In this document: piece by piece, positions 29,501 to 38,297 of the stretch
Position numbering within the stretch: the first letter of the stretch is position 1
Layout: the number at the start of each line of letters is the position of its first letter
From: Schaalia sp. ZJ405
Lineage (GTDB): Bacteria; Actinomycetota; Actinomycetes; Actinomycetales; Actinomycetaceae
Direction: 5' to 3'
NCBI RefSeq assembly: GCF_011038885.2
Contig: NZ_CP064952.1
Location: forward strand, 1,116,001 to 1,180,000
DNA length: 64,000 nt
Translations under genes and position numbers: made by a program
The notes under the pieces: generated by a model
What the model was told of the DNA's origin: nothing
Databases searched by the model: none
What the model saw: the letters and a program-made list of their open reading frames with translations, nothing else

Positions 29501-29855
29501 GCTGGGTTTCCACATCTACGCAACTGCGGGAACCGCCTCGGTGCTCAGGCGTAATGGAATCCCCGCTCAGGTTGTCCGTAAGACCTCTCAGGGACGTGGT
29601 CCGAATGGGGAACCGACGATCATCGATTTGATCCACGATGACCTCATTGACCTTGTTGTCAACACGCCACAAAAGTCTGAGGACCGTCACGACGGGTATC
29701 AGATTCGTACCGCAGCGACGTCTCGTGATCGGACGATCATTACAACGCTCCAGGCCTTCAACGCGGCTGTCCAGGCCATCGAGGTGCGTCTGCGTGGTCG
29801 ATACCGCGTGCGGTCCTTGCAGGAATGGGATGTGTACCGTCGGGAGGAGAACTGA
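26559..29855 (+). CDS. carB: Carbamoyl-phosphate synthase large subunit
   Basis: Makes carbamoyl phosphate from bicarbonate, ammonia and two ATP. Two homologous ATP-grasp halves are present: '[20 protein letters not shown]' begins the first and '[20 protein letters not shown]' (near residue 557) the second. The C-terminal MGS-like allosteric domain holds '[19 protein letters not shown]' and '[19 protein letters not shown]'. 1098 residues, full length. The same product serves arginine synthesis, but the gene lies only in the pyr operon here. Confidence 0.98.
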   Translation: MPRRTDLHSVLVIGSGPIVIGQACEFDYSGTQACRVLKEEGLRVVLVNSNPATIMTDPEIADATYVEPITPEVVTEIIRKERPDALLPTLGGQTALNTAVALAERGVLDTYNVELIGASIEAIRAGEDREEFKEIVEKSGAEVARSFIAHTLEECHAAAEELGYPLVVRPSFTMGGLGSGFAYTPEDLDRIAGQGLEDSLTTEVLLEESILGWKEYELELMRDKADNVVVVCSIENIDPVGVHTGDSITVAPALTLTDREMQKLRDIGIAVIRAVGVDTGGCNIQFAVDPHTGRIIVIEMNPRVSRSSALASKATGFPIAKIAARLATGYTLDEIPNDITGSTPASFEPTLDYVVVKVPRFTFEKFPEADPTLTTSMKAVGEAMAIGRNFTEALQKALRSIDKKGVQFHWDSPVPTRDEVERLIEQAQTPTESRLVQVQQALRGGASIDELFNATKIDPWFLDQIVLLNEIATTIIDASSVSRELLLDAKRHGFSDAQIAAMRGLTEQTIREIRLAFGVHPVYKTVDTCSAEFAAKTPYHYSCYDLETEVSPREREAVIILGAGPNRIGQGIEFDYSCVHATMALSQMFDTIMVNCNPETVSTDYDISDRLYFEPLTLEDVLEIYRAESLAGPVKGMIVQLGGQTPLSLAADLQAAGVPILGTTPESIELAEDREEFGQVLAQAGCPAPAHDVAHTPQTVKEVAAKVGYPVLVRPSFVLGGRGMEIVNDESALERYLDRPDLDVLFERGPLLIDRFLDAAIEIDVDALYDGTDLFMGAIMEHIEEAGIHSGDSACVLPPMTLSGRELQRITASTELIARGVGVRGLINIQFALLSDTLYVIEANPRASRTVPFASKATGVQLAKAAAMIQVGESIASLRVRGVLPAVDARVIPDHASIAVKEAVLPFRRFPRTDGTVVDTILGPEMRSTGEVMGIDYDFPTAFAKSQSGAFGELPTEGTVFISIADSDKRAIVFPAARMAELGFHIYATAGTASVLRRNGIPAQVVRKTSQGRGPNGEPTIIDLIHDDLIDLVVNTPQKSEDRHDGYQIRTAATSRDRTIITTLQAFNAAVQAIEVRLRGRYRVRSLQEWDVYRREEN

Positions 29856-29856
29856 G

Positions 29857-30714
29857 ATGACCTCGTCAATGCCATTTGGGGATCGCCTCTATCAGTCGAT
29901 GCGCGAGCATGGAAGCGTGTGCGTTGGAATCGATCCGCATGCATCTCTGCTTGCCCAGTGGGGACTCGATGACACGGTTGAGGGCCTACGTCAGTTCGGC
30001 CTGAGAGTTGTTGATGCCTTGGGAGGGCAGGTCGGTGCTTTCAAGCCGCAATCTGCCTTTTTTGAGCGTTTTGGTTCGCGCGGCGTTGCGGTTCTTGAGG
30101 AAGTGATCGCTGCCTGCCGCGAGGCCGGGTCACTGTGCATTGTTGATGCGAAGCGCGGTGATATTGGCTCCACGATGGAGGGTTACGCGCAGGCTTTCCT
30201 CGATGACAGTTCTCCTCTTGCCGGTGACGCTGTGACCCTTTCGCCCTATCTGGGTGTCGGTTCCTTGAAGCCCGCTTTCGATCGTGCAGCTCAAACGGGG
30301 CGTGGGATTTTTGTTCTTGCGTTGACATCGAATCCGGAGGGTGCCTCGGTACAGCATGCACGGGGCGAGGACGGGACCGCTGTCGCGGTCTCGGTTGTTG
30401 ACACGGTCACCTCATTCAATGCCAACTATGAGCAACATCACATGGGCTCCTTTGGTGTTGTTATCGGGGCAACGGTCGGTTCCGCAATTACTGATTTAGG
30501 TGTCGATGTGCAGGCTCTGAACGGCCCGATTCTGGCTCCCGGTGTCGGCGCTCAGGGTGCGCAAGCGGCGCAGGTCAGAGATATTTTCACCGGTGCCACA
30601 GATCGCGTGGTTGCCTCGTCCTCGCGCGCAATTCTTCGGTGCGGACCATCTGTTGAAGGTTTGAGAAACGCATATCGCGAAGCTGTCGAATCGCTCAGGA
30701 AAGCCGGAATCTAG
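29857..30714 (+). CDS. pyrF: Orotidine 5'-phosphate decarboxylase (type 2)
   Basis: Decarboxylates OMP to UMP. The active-site cluster 'CIVDAKRGDIGSTMEGYAQA' contains the Asp-x-Lys-x-x-Asp triad of the longer, type 2 enzyme common in actinobacteria. 'GSVCVGIDPHASLL' is at the N-terminus and 'GAQGAQ' near the phosphate site. ATG 29857 follows GGGAGGAGA. 285 residues. Together with pyrB, pyrC and carAB it lacks only pyrD and pyrE in this window. Confidence 0.97.
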   Translation: MTSSMPFGDRLYQSMREHGSVCVGIDPHASLLAQWGLDDTVEGLRQFGLRVVDALGGQVGAFKPQSAFFERFGSRGVAVLEEVIAACREAGSLCIVDAKRGDIGSTMEGYAQAFLDDSSPLAGDAVTLSPYLGVGSLKPAFDRAAQTGRGIFVLALTSNPEGASVQHARGEDGTAVAVSVVDTVTSFNANYEQHHMGSFGVVIGATVGSAITDLGVDVQALNGPILAPGVGAQGAQAAQVRDIFTGATDRVVASSSRAILRCGPSVEGLRNAYREAVESLRKAGI

Positions 30715-30805
30715 GGGAAGACACACGTTTCTTCGCTCCACACTTTTCGGAGAAAGGTGACATTCTGTTCTCCATCCGACGAGTCACAGCGAGGAGTCTT
30801 CAGAA

Positions 30806-31120
30806 ATGGTGCTACCCGAACTCACACCCCAACAACGTGCACAGGCGTTAGAGAAGGCAACGCAAGCGCGTAAGCGACGGGCCGAAGTCAAGGCTGCGCT
30901 GAAGAATCGGCAGATGACTGTCTCCGAAGTCTTCCAACTCGCCGAACACGACGAAGCCATCGCAAAGATGAAAGCCGTCACGATGCTGGAGTCTCTTCCG
31001 CGTGTCGGCGCGACAACCGCAGCGAAACTCCTCGACGAATTCAACATTGTTGCGTCGAGGCGTATCCGCGGCCTCGGACCCATCCAGCGGCAGAAGATCA
31101 TCGAACGATTCGAGAGATGA
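30806..31120 (+). CDS. mihF: Mycobacterial-type integration host factor mIHF
   Basis: A 104-residue nucleoid protein of the actinobacterial mIHF family. The helical N-terminus '[24 protein letters not shown]' is followed by '[31 protein letters not shown]' (helix-two-turn-helix DNA-binding part, given here as known family segment) and 'RQKIIERFE'. It lies between pyrF and gmk, the standard mycobacterial position. A 91-bp gap with AGGAG precedes it, so it may have its own promoter. Confidence 0.95.
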   Translation: MVLPELTPQQRAQALEKATQARKRRAEVKAALKNRQMTVSEVFQLAEHDEAIAKMKAVTMLESLPRVGATTAAKLLDEFNIVASRRIRGLGPIQRQKIIERFER

Positions 31121-31146
31121 GATCGACGAGTGGCAGTATGGTGCGC

Positions 31147-31704
31147 ATGAGTGATGCGCACATTACTGTCCTCGTTGGTCCGACCGCAGTAGGGAAGGGG
31201 ACCGTCGTCGCGAAGCTTCGCGAACGTTATCCCCAACTGTGGGTTTCGGTGTCCGCGACGACTCGAAATCCACGCCCAGGAGAAGTTGACGGAGTCAACT
31301 ATCTTTTTGTGTCTCGCGATGAGTTCCAACAGCTCATCGACTCCGGGAACATGCTCGAATGGGCTGAGGTCCACGGAAGCAACTTCTACGGGACGCCTCG
31401 TCCACCCATCGATGAGGCGATCTCCCAAGGGAAGTCTGTGCTCCTTGAAATCGACCTTGCAGGCGCTCGACAGGTGCGCGAAACACTGCCAGATGCCCTC
31501 TTCGTCTTCCTCGCCCCTCCCTCATGGGAAGAGCTTGTTGCCCGTCTCAAGGGACGAGGAACAGAAAGCGAAGAGCAAATGGCTCGCAGACTCGAAACTG
31601 CGCGTATTGAACTCGACGCTCAGAAAGAATTCGACGAGATTGTGATCAATGACGACCTCGACACCACCGTTTCCACTCTGGCCCGGATCATCGGCCTGGA
31701 GTAG
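31147..31704 (+). CDS. gmk: Guanylate kinase
   Basis: Phosphorylates GMP to GDP. P-loop '[17 protein letters not shown]', GMP-binding '[20 protein letters not shown]', '[16 protein letters not shown]' and '[13 protein letters not shown]' are intact. ATG 31147 gives 185 residues; an ATG at 31117 adds 10 residues and overlaps mihF by 4 nt, which would couple translation. The ribosome binding site for 31147 is weak, so the upstream start cannot be excluded. Confidence 0.96.
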   Translation: MSDAHITVLVGPTAVGKGTVVAKLRERYPQLWVSVSATTRNPRPGEVDGVNYLFVSRDEFQQLIDSGNMLEWAEVHGSNFYGTPRPPIDEAISQGKSVLLEIDLAGARQVRETLPDALFVFLAPPSWEELVARLKGRGTESEEQMARRLETARIELDAQKEFDEIVINDDLDTTVSTLARIIGLE

Positions 31705-31749
31705 ACTCGAAAGCCGTGGCCGCATGGTCGAATTATGAGGAGGAAGCGA

Positions 31750-32016
31750 ATGTCCGGAATCGTCGCACAGCCTGAAGGCATCACCTACCCGCCGATCGAC
31801 GATTTGCTTGAGCACGTTGACTCAAAATATGCGCTGGTGATTTTTGCTGCACGTCGCGCCCGGCAGATCAATTCCTACAATCTCCAGCTCGAACAGAACA
31901 TGATTCAGTTCGTTGGCCCCGTCGTCGAAACCGAACCCGACGAGAAGCCCCTGGCGATTGCCCTGCGTGAAATCAACGAAGGCATGCTGTCTCTCGAAGC
32001 TGAACCGGAGGCGTGA
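31750..32016 (+). CDS. rpoZ: RNA polymerase omega subunit
   Basis: Small assembly subunit of RNA polymerase, 88 residues from ATG 31750 with a consensus AGGAGG at 31738-31743. '[20 protein letters not shown]' and '[11 protein letters not shown]' match actinobacterial omega. '[11 protein letters not shown]' near the end is the conserved helix. Sits between gmk and coaBC as in most bacteria. Confidence 0.97.
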   Translation: MSGIVAQPEGITYPPIDDLLEHVDSKYALVIFAARRARQINSYNLQLEQNMIQFVGPVVETEPDEKPLAIALREINEGMLSLEAEPEA

Positions 32017-32020
32017 GCCG

Positions 32021-33286
32021 ATGGCCCGTACTGTCATCGTTGGCATCGGTGCGGGCATCGCCGCCTATAAGAGCGCACTCCTTGTGCGCTCACTCCAACG
32101 TTCGGGCCTCAACGTCCGCGTCATTCCCACTCCGGCATCTCTTCATTTCGTTGGCGCCTCCACCTGGGAGGGCCTCACCGACGCCCCTGTCCGCACGGAT
32201 GTCTTTGGAGCCGGCGGCGCAGACCACGTTGAATTGGCACGCATCGCTGATCTCATTGTTGTTGCCCCCGCGACCGCCGATCTCATCGCCAGGATCCGCA
32301 TCGGAGCGGCCGACGACCTGCTGACAACAACGATTCTTGCCGCTGACTGTCCTGTACTGCTTGCCCCCGCAATGCACACGAATATGTGGGAGAGTCGCGC
32401 AACACGGGACAACATTGATGTTCTTCGCGGCCGCGGCTTAACGATTCTTCCGCCAGACTCCGGCGCTCTTGGATCCGGAGACGTTGGAATTGGACGCATG
32501 GTTGACCCCGAGGTGATCGCCGAGGCCGTCCTCGTCAATCTCCATCACGATGATCCCAACGAGGAAGATCGGCTCCCAACCGCGGATGACGCTGCCTCGC
32601 TTAAGGGCAAACGCGTTGCTATTAGCGCGGGAGGAACACGCGAAGCCATCGATCCTGTCAGGTTCATCGGAAATTCCTCCTCCGGTAGGCAGGGGATTGC
32701 CTTGGCCCGTGAGGCGGCCCGGCGTGGAGCAGACGTTGATCTTGTTGCCGCGAACATTGACGACGGATTGCTTGAGACTCTCCCGGACACCGTGAAAGTG
32801 ATCCGCGTGACGAGTTCTGACGAACTTCACAAGGAAATGTTGGCGCTGGTGCGCGGGGGCGTCGACGTTGTCATCATGGCCGCGGCTGTTGCCGACTTTA
32901 GACCCGTCACGGTTGCCACAGAGAAGATCAAGAAGAATCCCGCCAACGAGTCAGCCCCAACGATCATTCTTCAACGAACAACCGATATCCTTGCCTCGCT
33001 CGCACGCATCCCCGAACGCCCCCAGGTTCTCGTTGGCTTTGCAGCGGAAACAGGGACAGAGGACGAGGTCCTGAGCAAAGGCATGGAGAAGGCTCGCCGA
33101 AAGGGAGCGGACCTGCTGGCAATCAATCCTGTAGGCCAGGGACGCGGTTTCGGTGACGTTCCTAATTCCGTGACGCTGGTGTCTGGAGAAGGACAGGTCA
33201 TTTCCACGGTCAGCGGAACGAAATCCGTTGTTGCCGAGTGCCTCATGTCCGCAATTGCACAGCGTCTAGGTACGATATCTGAGTGA
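32021..33286 (+). CDS. coaBC: Bifunctional phosphopantothenoylcysteine decarboxylase / phosphopantothenate-cysteine ligase
   Basis: Two steps of coenzyme A synthesis in one protein, 421 residues. CoaC is residues 1-185: '[18 protein letters not shown]', the flavin site and '[10 protein letters not shown]' with the PXMNXXMW-like motif in altered form (Thr in place of one Asn). CoaB follows: '[20 protein letters not shown]', '[16 protein letters not shown]', 'KIKK' and 'VGFAAET'. ATG 32021 lies four bases after the rpoZ stop. Confidence 0.96.
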   Translation: MARTVIVGIGAGIAAYKSALLVRSLQRSGLNVRVIPTPASLHFVGASTWEGLTDAPVRTDVFGAGGADHVELARIADLIVVAPATADLIARIRIGAADDLLTTTILAADCPVLLAPAMHTNMWESRATRDNIDVLRGRGLTILPPDSGALGSGDVGIGRMVDPEVIAEAVLVNLHHDDPNEEDRLPTADDAASLKGKRVAISAGGTREAIDPVRFIGNSSSGRQGIALAREAARRGADVDLVAANIDDGLLETLPDTVKVIRVTSSDELHKEMLALVRGGVDVVIMAAAVADFRPVTVATEKIKKNPANESAPTIILQRTTDILASLARIPERPQVLVGFAAETGTEDEVLSKGMEKARRKGADLLAINPVGQGRGFGDVPNSVTLVSGEGQVISTVSGTKSVVAECLMSAIAQRLGTISE

Positions 33287-34476
33287 TGAGACATCTTCAG
33301 TTACTAACATCCGAATCTGTTACCGAGGGACATCCCGATAAGGTCAGCGACCGAATTTCTGATTCGATCCTTGATGCCCTCCTTGAGGTTGATCCGCATT
33401 CGCGCGTCGCCGTGGAAACTTTGGTCACAACGGGCCTGGTTCATATTGCCGGCGAGGTCACGACCAGCGGGTATGTGGAAATCCCCCAGATCGTGCGTGA
33501 GCAAATCATGGCAATCGGCTACACGTCGTCCGCCGTGGGCTTCGATGGAGGGTCCTGCGGTGTGTCGGTGTCGATCGGGCAGCAAAGCCCCGATATTGCC
33601 GGCGGAGTCGACACGGCCCTTGAGGTGCGCTCTGACGGAGCAACGGATCCTCGGGATGCTCAGGGAGCAGGCGACCAGGGCCTGATGTTCGGTTACGCCT
33701 GCTCGGACACTCCCGACCTCATGCCCGCACCGATTTGGCTCGCGCACAGGCTCGCCCGTCGCCTCGCGGAGGTTCGTCACAGTGGTGAGGTGGAGGGCCT
33801 GCGTCCCGACGGTAAGACTCAGGTCACTTTCGGGTACGAGGACGGACGCCCGGTGTCCATCGAGACGATCGTGCTGTCCACGCAGCATGACCCTGAGCTT
33901 TCCCAGGCGGCTCTTGACAGTGCGATCCGCCAGTACGTTGTTGCTCCGGTTCTTGACAGCGCTGATCTTCCGGTTGCCACGGACGATATGACGCTCCTGG
34001 TCAACCCCTCGGGTCGTTTCGTTCTCGGCGGACCGGCCGCGGACGCTGGGCTCACGGGACGCAAAATCATCGTTGACACCTACGGCGGCATGGCACGTCA
34101 CGGTGGCGGTGCTTTTTCTGGAAAGGATCCGTCGAAGGTCGACCGCTCGGCCGCCTACGCGGCGCGCTGGGCAGCAAAGAATGTTGTTGCAGCCGGACTT
34201 GCACAGCGTTGCGAATTGCAGGTGGCTTACGCGATCGGACGGGCGCGTCCTGTGGGACTCTACGTCGATACTTTTGGCACGGGAGTTGCCAGCGACGAGG
34301 CCATCGCTGCCGCAGTTGAGGAGGTTTTTGACTTCCGTCCTCGCGCCATGATCGAAGACCTCGATCTCCTTCGCCCGATCTACACGGACACAGCGGCATA
34401 CGGGCATTTTGGACGTCAGCAGTTCCCCTGGGAGCAGTTGACCCGCGTTGACGACCTACGAAAGGCGCTGCAATGA
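33286..34476 (+). CDS. metK: S-adenosylmethionine synthetase
   Basis: Makes SAM from methionine and ATP. Signatures '[20 protein letters not shown]', '[12 protein letters not shown]' and '[19 protein letters not shown]' are intact. 396 residues. The ATG at 33286 uses the last base of the coaBC stop; GTG 33283 would add one residue. The long open frame on the opposite strand (33304-34407) is a codon-bias shadow. Confidence 0.98.
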   Translation: MRHLQLLTSESVTEGHPDKVSDRISDSILDALLEVDPHSRVAVETLVTTGLVHIAGEVTTSGYVEIPQIVREQIMAIGYTSSAVGFDGGSCGVSVSIGQQSPDIAGGVDTALEVRSDGATDPRDAQGAGDQGLMFGYACSDTPDLMPAPIWLAHRLARRLAEVRHSGEVEGLRPDGKTQVTFGYEDGRPVSIETIVLSTQHDPELSQAALDSAIRQYVVAPVLDSADLPVATDDMTLLVNPSGRFVLGGPAADAGLTGRKIIVDTYGGMARHGGGAFSGKDPSKVDRSAAYAARWAAKNVVAAGLAQRCELQVAYAIGRARPVGLYVDTFGTGVASDEAIAAAVEEVFDFRPRAMIEDLDLLRPIYTDTAAYGHFGRQQFPWEQLTRVDDLRKALQ

Positions 34477-35072
34477 GCACGCTCACCGCTGCGGAGTTGG
34501 CATGGCGGCGGCGCACCGCGGCTGAAATGGCGATCTCTGGGATCATTGGGCTCGTTGCTTCATTCGTGCTGTCGATTGAGGCCTGGCAGCTGGCAAAGGA
34601 CTCATCCACCACCTTTTCCTGCGACGTGTCGCAGGTCTTGTCGTGTTCTGCGGTTGCGCTGACCCCTCAAGCTCAGGTTCTGGGCTTCCCCAATGCTTTC
34701 CTCGGTATTCTCTTCGAGTCCGTTGTTCTTGCGGTGTCAGTTGCTCTCTTCGCCGGAGTCAGATTCCCTCGCTGGTACCTCATCTGTGTCAACCTCTTGT
34801 ACACGGTTGCACTTGGCTTTGCGTACTGGCTTTTCCTTCAGTCGTATTTTGTCATCCGGGTGCTGTGTCCGTGGTGCCTCCTCATCACGATCACAACGAC
34901 GCTGGTCTTCGGGGGTCTTACTCGACTCAACGTCAAAGAGGGTGTGATCCGCGTGCCCGAACAGGTCCGTCACTTCGTCGAAAAGGGCTTTGACTGGGCA
35001 ATCTGGGGGCTTGGCGTTTTTATCATCCTCGCGATGGTTGTTGCGCGTTACGGCGTTGAACTTCTCGGATAG
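34473..35072 (+). CDS. Vitamin K epoxide reductase family membrane protein (VKOR)
   Basis: Membrane oxidoreductase that re-oxidises a DsbA-like (MdbA) thiol oxidase with quinone, driving disulfide formation in exported proteins. 199 residues with five helices. The shuttle cysteines are Cys50 and Cys58 ('CDVSQVLSC'), and the active site is Cys132-Pro-Trp-Cys135 ('LCPWCLL'). The conserved Ser/Asn region 'GFPNAFLG' is present. It overlaps metK by 4 nt. No DsbA-like gene is adjacent. Secreted Cys-containing proteins near 58-59.7 kb are possible end clients. Confidence 0.94.
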   Translation: MSTLTAAELAWRRRTAAEMAISGIIGLVASFVLSIEAWQLAKDSSTTFSCDVSQVLSCSAVALTPQAQVLGFPNAFLGILFESVVLAVSVALFAGVRFPRWYLICVNLLYTVALGFAYWLFLQSYFVIRVLCPWCLLITITTTLVFGGLTRLNVKEGVIRVPEQVRHFVEKGFDWAIWGLGVFIILAMVVARYGVELLG

Positions 35073-35149
35073 CTACTGAACACCGGAGCGTCTGCCCAGT
35101 TTTTCTTCGAGATGCTGCAATTGCCAGTGGTGTCTGATTCACTGGAGTT

Positions 35150-37165
35150 ATGGAAGTCATTCAGGACGCGCTTGAGGGTTTGGGGCCTGCCCGAACCGTC
35201 ATCCAGTGCGCCCACGTTCTCGTTGATACGGATCTTCCTCACCTCGACAAGCCGTTGAACTACGAGATTCCTGCGGCGCTTGACACCGAAGCTCAGCCGG
35301 GACGACTCGTGCGGATCCATCTGGCAGGAAGGCGCCACACCGGGTGGATCCTATCGCGTTCGTCAATGGAAACAGATATTGCGCTGCGCCGCGTGGATTC
35401 GGTTGTTTCCCGAACACCCGTCATCACTGAAAAGCTTGTTGACCTTGCCCGCCGCATCGGAGATCGGAACGTTGCAACGATCTCTCAGGTTTTCTCCCTC
35501 GCCATTCCGCATCGCGTTGCGGGAGTTGAAAAAGAGCTACTGTCACAGGGGCTCAGTCACGACGGTGGGGCCGGTTCGGTGGGGAAGCCCACTCAGGTCA
35601 CCGAGACGCGCAGCGCAACAGGCGCTGATGACCTCCCATCTGGCTGGTCGTACTACCCGGCAGGGGAAGCCCTCATTCATCATCTCGCTCAGGGGGAATC
35701 ACCGCGGGCCGTGTGGACGGCGCTGCCACCGACGCGCGATTCCATGCTTGTCGACCTTGTGCGTTCGTGTCTAACCTCTGGGCGTGACGCCATCGTTGTT
35801 GTCCCCACGGCGGACCTGTCACTCCACCTCCACGGCGTTCTGTCCGACGCGTTGGACGTTGCCGTGGAGCTCACGGGATCGGCGGTAACTGACGCGGAGC
35901 GCTATCGGGTGTATCTCAATGGCATTCGGGGAGTCTCCCGCGTCATCGTGGGCACGCGTTCTGCGGTCTGGACCCCGATGCGAAATCTTGGCCTCATTGT
36001 TGTGTGGGATGACGGAGATGATCGCCTGATGGAGCAGCGCGCACCGCGATGCGACGCTCTCGACGTGGCGATTCAACGCTCCATTCTTGAGGACGCCGCA
36101 CTTGTCACAGCAGCGTGGTCACGGTCGGTGAAAGCTCACGCCCTGGCTGAGTCAGGGTGGGCGGTATCGCTGACTCCGCAACTAGGATTCCAACGTTCCG
36201 TTGTCCCTCGAATCAACGTCTTCACACAAGATGATGCTGCACAGGAAGGACCCGGCGGTTACGGACGCCTTCCCTCAGCGGCATTGCGGCTCGTTCGTCG
36301 GGGACTCGATGACGGTCCGGTACTCATTCAGGTCGCTTCCGCTGGCTACCTCCCCGTTGTGTCGTGCCAGACTTGTCGAACAATTGCCCGGTGTTCCACA
36401 TGCTCGGGACCGTTATCACTGACGCCGGATTCACGGATGACATGCGGATGGTGCGCTCGTGAAGCCATTAACTGGACATGCCCTCGCTGCGGGGGACACC
36501 ATTTGCGTTCCGTGAGAGTCGGATCCGAACGCACTGCGCAAGAAATCGCACGAGCCCTCAACGGAACCAGTGTCCTGTCATCAACAGCCGATCACCGGAT
36601 CACACACCCCGTTGACAATCGTCCCGTCGTTGTGGTGGCCACAGCCGGTGCCGAACCGCCGGCCAGTGGAGGTTATGCTGCCGGCCTAATCCTCGATGCG
36701 CAGGCAATCGCCGGCAGACCCGAATTGTGGGCTCCAGAGGAAGCGGCACGTCGGTGGTTTAACGCCTGCGCTCTGCTTCGTCCCCACGCTCCGGGGCTCA
36801 TCGTTGGTCGTATCGATCAGGCGCTCGGTCAGGCTTTCGTGCGATGGGATCCCGTCGACATTGCGCATCGACTCCTTGACGAACGACGCGAACTCGGGTT
36901 CTTCCCGGCGGCAACGATCGTTGCATTGGACGGTCCAGCAGGGGATGTTCATTCGATCGCAGATTCGGTGACAGCTGAGATTCTTGGAACGGTCGAGCAG
37001 AAGTCTCGGCGAGACGCATCGGTTGTCACGGTCAGGACGCTGCTTCGCGTGGCAAATCCGCAAGCTCCCCAGCTATTGACTCAGCTTGCTCAAATCCAAC
37101 GTCAACGTGCAGCCACACGCAGTCCGCTGGTAAAAATCACCGTCAATCCACCCGAACTCTTCTAG
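35150..37165 (+). CDS. priA: PriA-like primosomal protein, helicase motifs degenerate
   Basis: 671-residue actinobacterial PriA. The N-terminal DNA-binding domain 'AHVLVDTDLPHLDKPLNYEIP' and the eight zinc-ligand cysteines ('CQTCRTIARCSTC' and 'CGWCAREAINWTCPRCGG') are kept. The helicase lobes have lost function: the Walker A site reads 'ALPPTRDSML' and the DEAH box reads 'VWDDGDD'. Loss of these motifs is common in actinobacterial PriA, so this is probably a replication-restart scaffold, not an ATPase. It precedes fmt, the usual order. Confidence 0.92.
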   Translation: MEVIQDALEGLGPARTVIQCAHVLVDTDLPHLDKPLNYEIPAALDTEAQPGRLVRIHLAGRRHTGWILSRSSMETDIALRRVDSVVSRTPVITEKLVDLARRIGDRNVATISQVFSLAIPHRVAGVEKELLSQGLSHDGGAGSVGKPTQVTETRSATGADDLPSGWSYYPAGEALIHHLAQGESPRAVWTALPPTRDSMLVDLVRSCLTSGRDAIVVVPTADLSLHLHGVLSDALDVAVELTGSAVTDAERYRVYLNGIRGVSRVIVGTRSAVWTPMRNLGLIVVWDDGDDRLMEQRAPRCDALDVAIQRSILEDAALVTAAWSRSVKAHALAESGWAVSLTPQLGFQRSVVPRINVFTQDDAAQEGPGGYGRLPSAALRLVRRGLDDGPVLIQVASAGYLPVVSCQTCRTIARCSTCSGPLSLTPDSRMTCGWCAREAINWTCPRCGGHHLRSVRVGSERTAQEIARALNGTSVLSSTADHRITHPVDNRPVVVVATAGAEPPASGGYAAGLILDAQAIAGRPELWAPEEAARRWFNACALLRPHAPGLIVGRIDQALGQAFVRWDPVDIAHRLLDERRELGFFPAATIVALDGPAGDVHSIADSVTAEILGTVEQKSRRDASVVTVRTLLRVANPQAPQLLTQLAQIQRQRAATRSPLVKITVNPPELF

Positions 37166-37214
37166 TTGACTGGGTCGTCCTCGTCAACCCCCGCGCGACG
37201 ACCACAGCACCCCT

Positions 37215-37241
37215 CCCGAAACCGTATTCGGGGATTTTCTT
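37215..37241 (+). terminator. Rho-independent terminator after priA
   Basis: CCCGAA (37215-37220) pairs with TTCGGG (37227-37232) around ACCGTA, followed by GATTTTCTTG. An upstream GGTCGTC/GACGACC pair (37173-37179 with 37197-37203) adds a second weak stem. Confidence 0.65.
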
Positions 37242-37328
37242 GATCATCGGATCCGTCGATCGTGGTGACGCCCAAGAGTGAGCAGGTGAAGGAGAAATTC
37301 TCAAGATCTTGGTGCCCTGGCTCTCCCG

Positions 37329-37343
37329 TAGAATGGTACTGTG
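37329..37343 (+). promoter_or_regulatory. Putative -10 box for a leaderless fmt transcript
   Basis: TAGAAT at 37329-37334 lies six bases before the fmt GTG at 37341, and there is no Shine-Dalgarno sequence. This spacing suits transcription starting at the start codon, frequent in actinobacteria. The best -35 candidate (TTGGTG, 37309-37314) is only 14 bp away, so support is moderate. Confidence 0.5.
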
Positions 37344-38294
37344 CGTATCATTTTTGCTGGAACACCTGAACCTGCGGTCCCCACGCTCCGTGCGTTGATC
37401 GCCTCCCATCACGACGTCGTTGCGGTGGTGACCAGGCCGCCCGCTCGCTCAGGACGTGGACGCACCCTCAAACCATCTCCCGTGGCTCTGGTTGCCACTG
37501 AGGCTCAGATTCCTCTCATTGAAACCTCAACTCTCAAAGATCCGGAGATTCACCAACGCATCGCAGCTGCGGGCCCCGACCTCGGAGTCGTTGTGGCCTA
37601 CGGCGCCCTCGTTCCCGCAGATGTTCTTGATATGCCACAGCACGGATGGATTAACCTGCATTTCTCCGATTTGCCGAAATACCGAGGAGCAGCCCCTGTT
37701 CAGCGAGCTATCCTCAACGGTGAGGTCGCCACGGCGTCAAGTGTTTTCCAGCTCGAAACCGGACTTGATACGGGCCCCGTCTTCTCACGACTTCCGGTGG
37801 ATATCGGACATATGACATCGGGTGAACTCCTTGACGCGATGGCAGTGACGGGAGCCCAGCAGATCATTGAAGTCGTCGATGCCCTCGAAGAGGGAACGGC
37901 ATGTGCTCATGCTCAGGTGATACCCGAAGACACCGTGGTTCCGCTTGCTCCGCGCCTGAGCAGCGCTGATGGTGTCATTTCATTTGACGAGGACGCAGCT
38001 GCCGTTGACCAACGGATTCGTGCTGTAACACCGAATCCGGGAGCCTACACGACGATGCCCAACGGCAAGCGCCTCAAACTTGAATCCGGAGAAGTTGTTG
38101 AGCACCCAGATGTCACCGGGGCCCCGGGGACTCTTCACATATCAAAGCGGGAGGTCCTCGTTTCCTGCGGGGAGGGAGCGTTTCGGCTTGGACGCGTGGC
38201 TCCCGAAGGAAAAGGATGGATGGATGCGGCGGCATGGGCCAGGGGAGCGCGGCTTGATGAGGACGCTCGGCTCGGACATTGGCAGGGGGAATAA
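37341..38294 (+). CDS. fmt: Methionyl-tRNA formyltransferase
   Basis: Formylates initiator Met-tRNA using 10-formyl-THF. 'RIIFAGTPEPAVPTLRAL', the loop 'RGRTLKPSPV', the active-site region 'NLHFSDLPKYRGAAPVQRAI' and 'TGLDTGPVF' are conserved ('TGLDTGP' with the catalytic Asp). 317 residues from GTG 37341. The C-terminal tRNA-binding domain begins near residue 210. Followed 3 bp later by rsmB, so the two are co-transcribed. Confidence 0.97.
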   Translation: MRIIFAGTPEPAVPTLRALIASHHDVVAVVTRPPARSGRGRTLKPSPVALVATEAQIPLIETSTLKDPEIHQRIAAAGPDLGVVVAYGALVPADVLDMPQHGWINLHFSDLPKYRGAAPVQRAILNGEVATASSVFQLETGLDTGPVFSRLPVDIGHMTSGELLDAMAVTGAQQIIEVVDALEEGTACAHAQVIPEDTVVPLAPRLSSADGVISFDEDAAAVDQRIRAVTPNPGAYTTMPNGKRLKLESGEVVEHPDVTGAPGTLHISKREVLVSCGEGAFRLGRVAPEGKGWMDAAAWARGARLDEDARLGHWQGE

Positions 38295-38297
38295 CCG

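Noticed and set aside
28362-29690. Long - strand frames opposite carB
   Set aside because: carB is complete on the + strand; the antisense frames show no motifs.
33304-34407. A 367-residue open frame on the - strand opposite metK
   Set aside because: metK on the + strand is unmistakable and full length. The opposite frame has no recognisable motif and is a by-product of codon bias.
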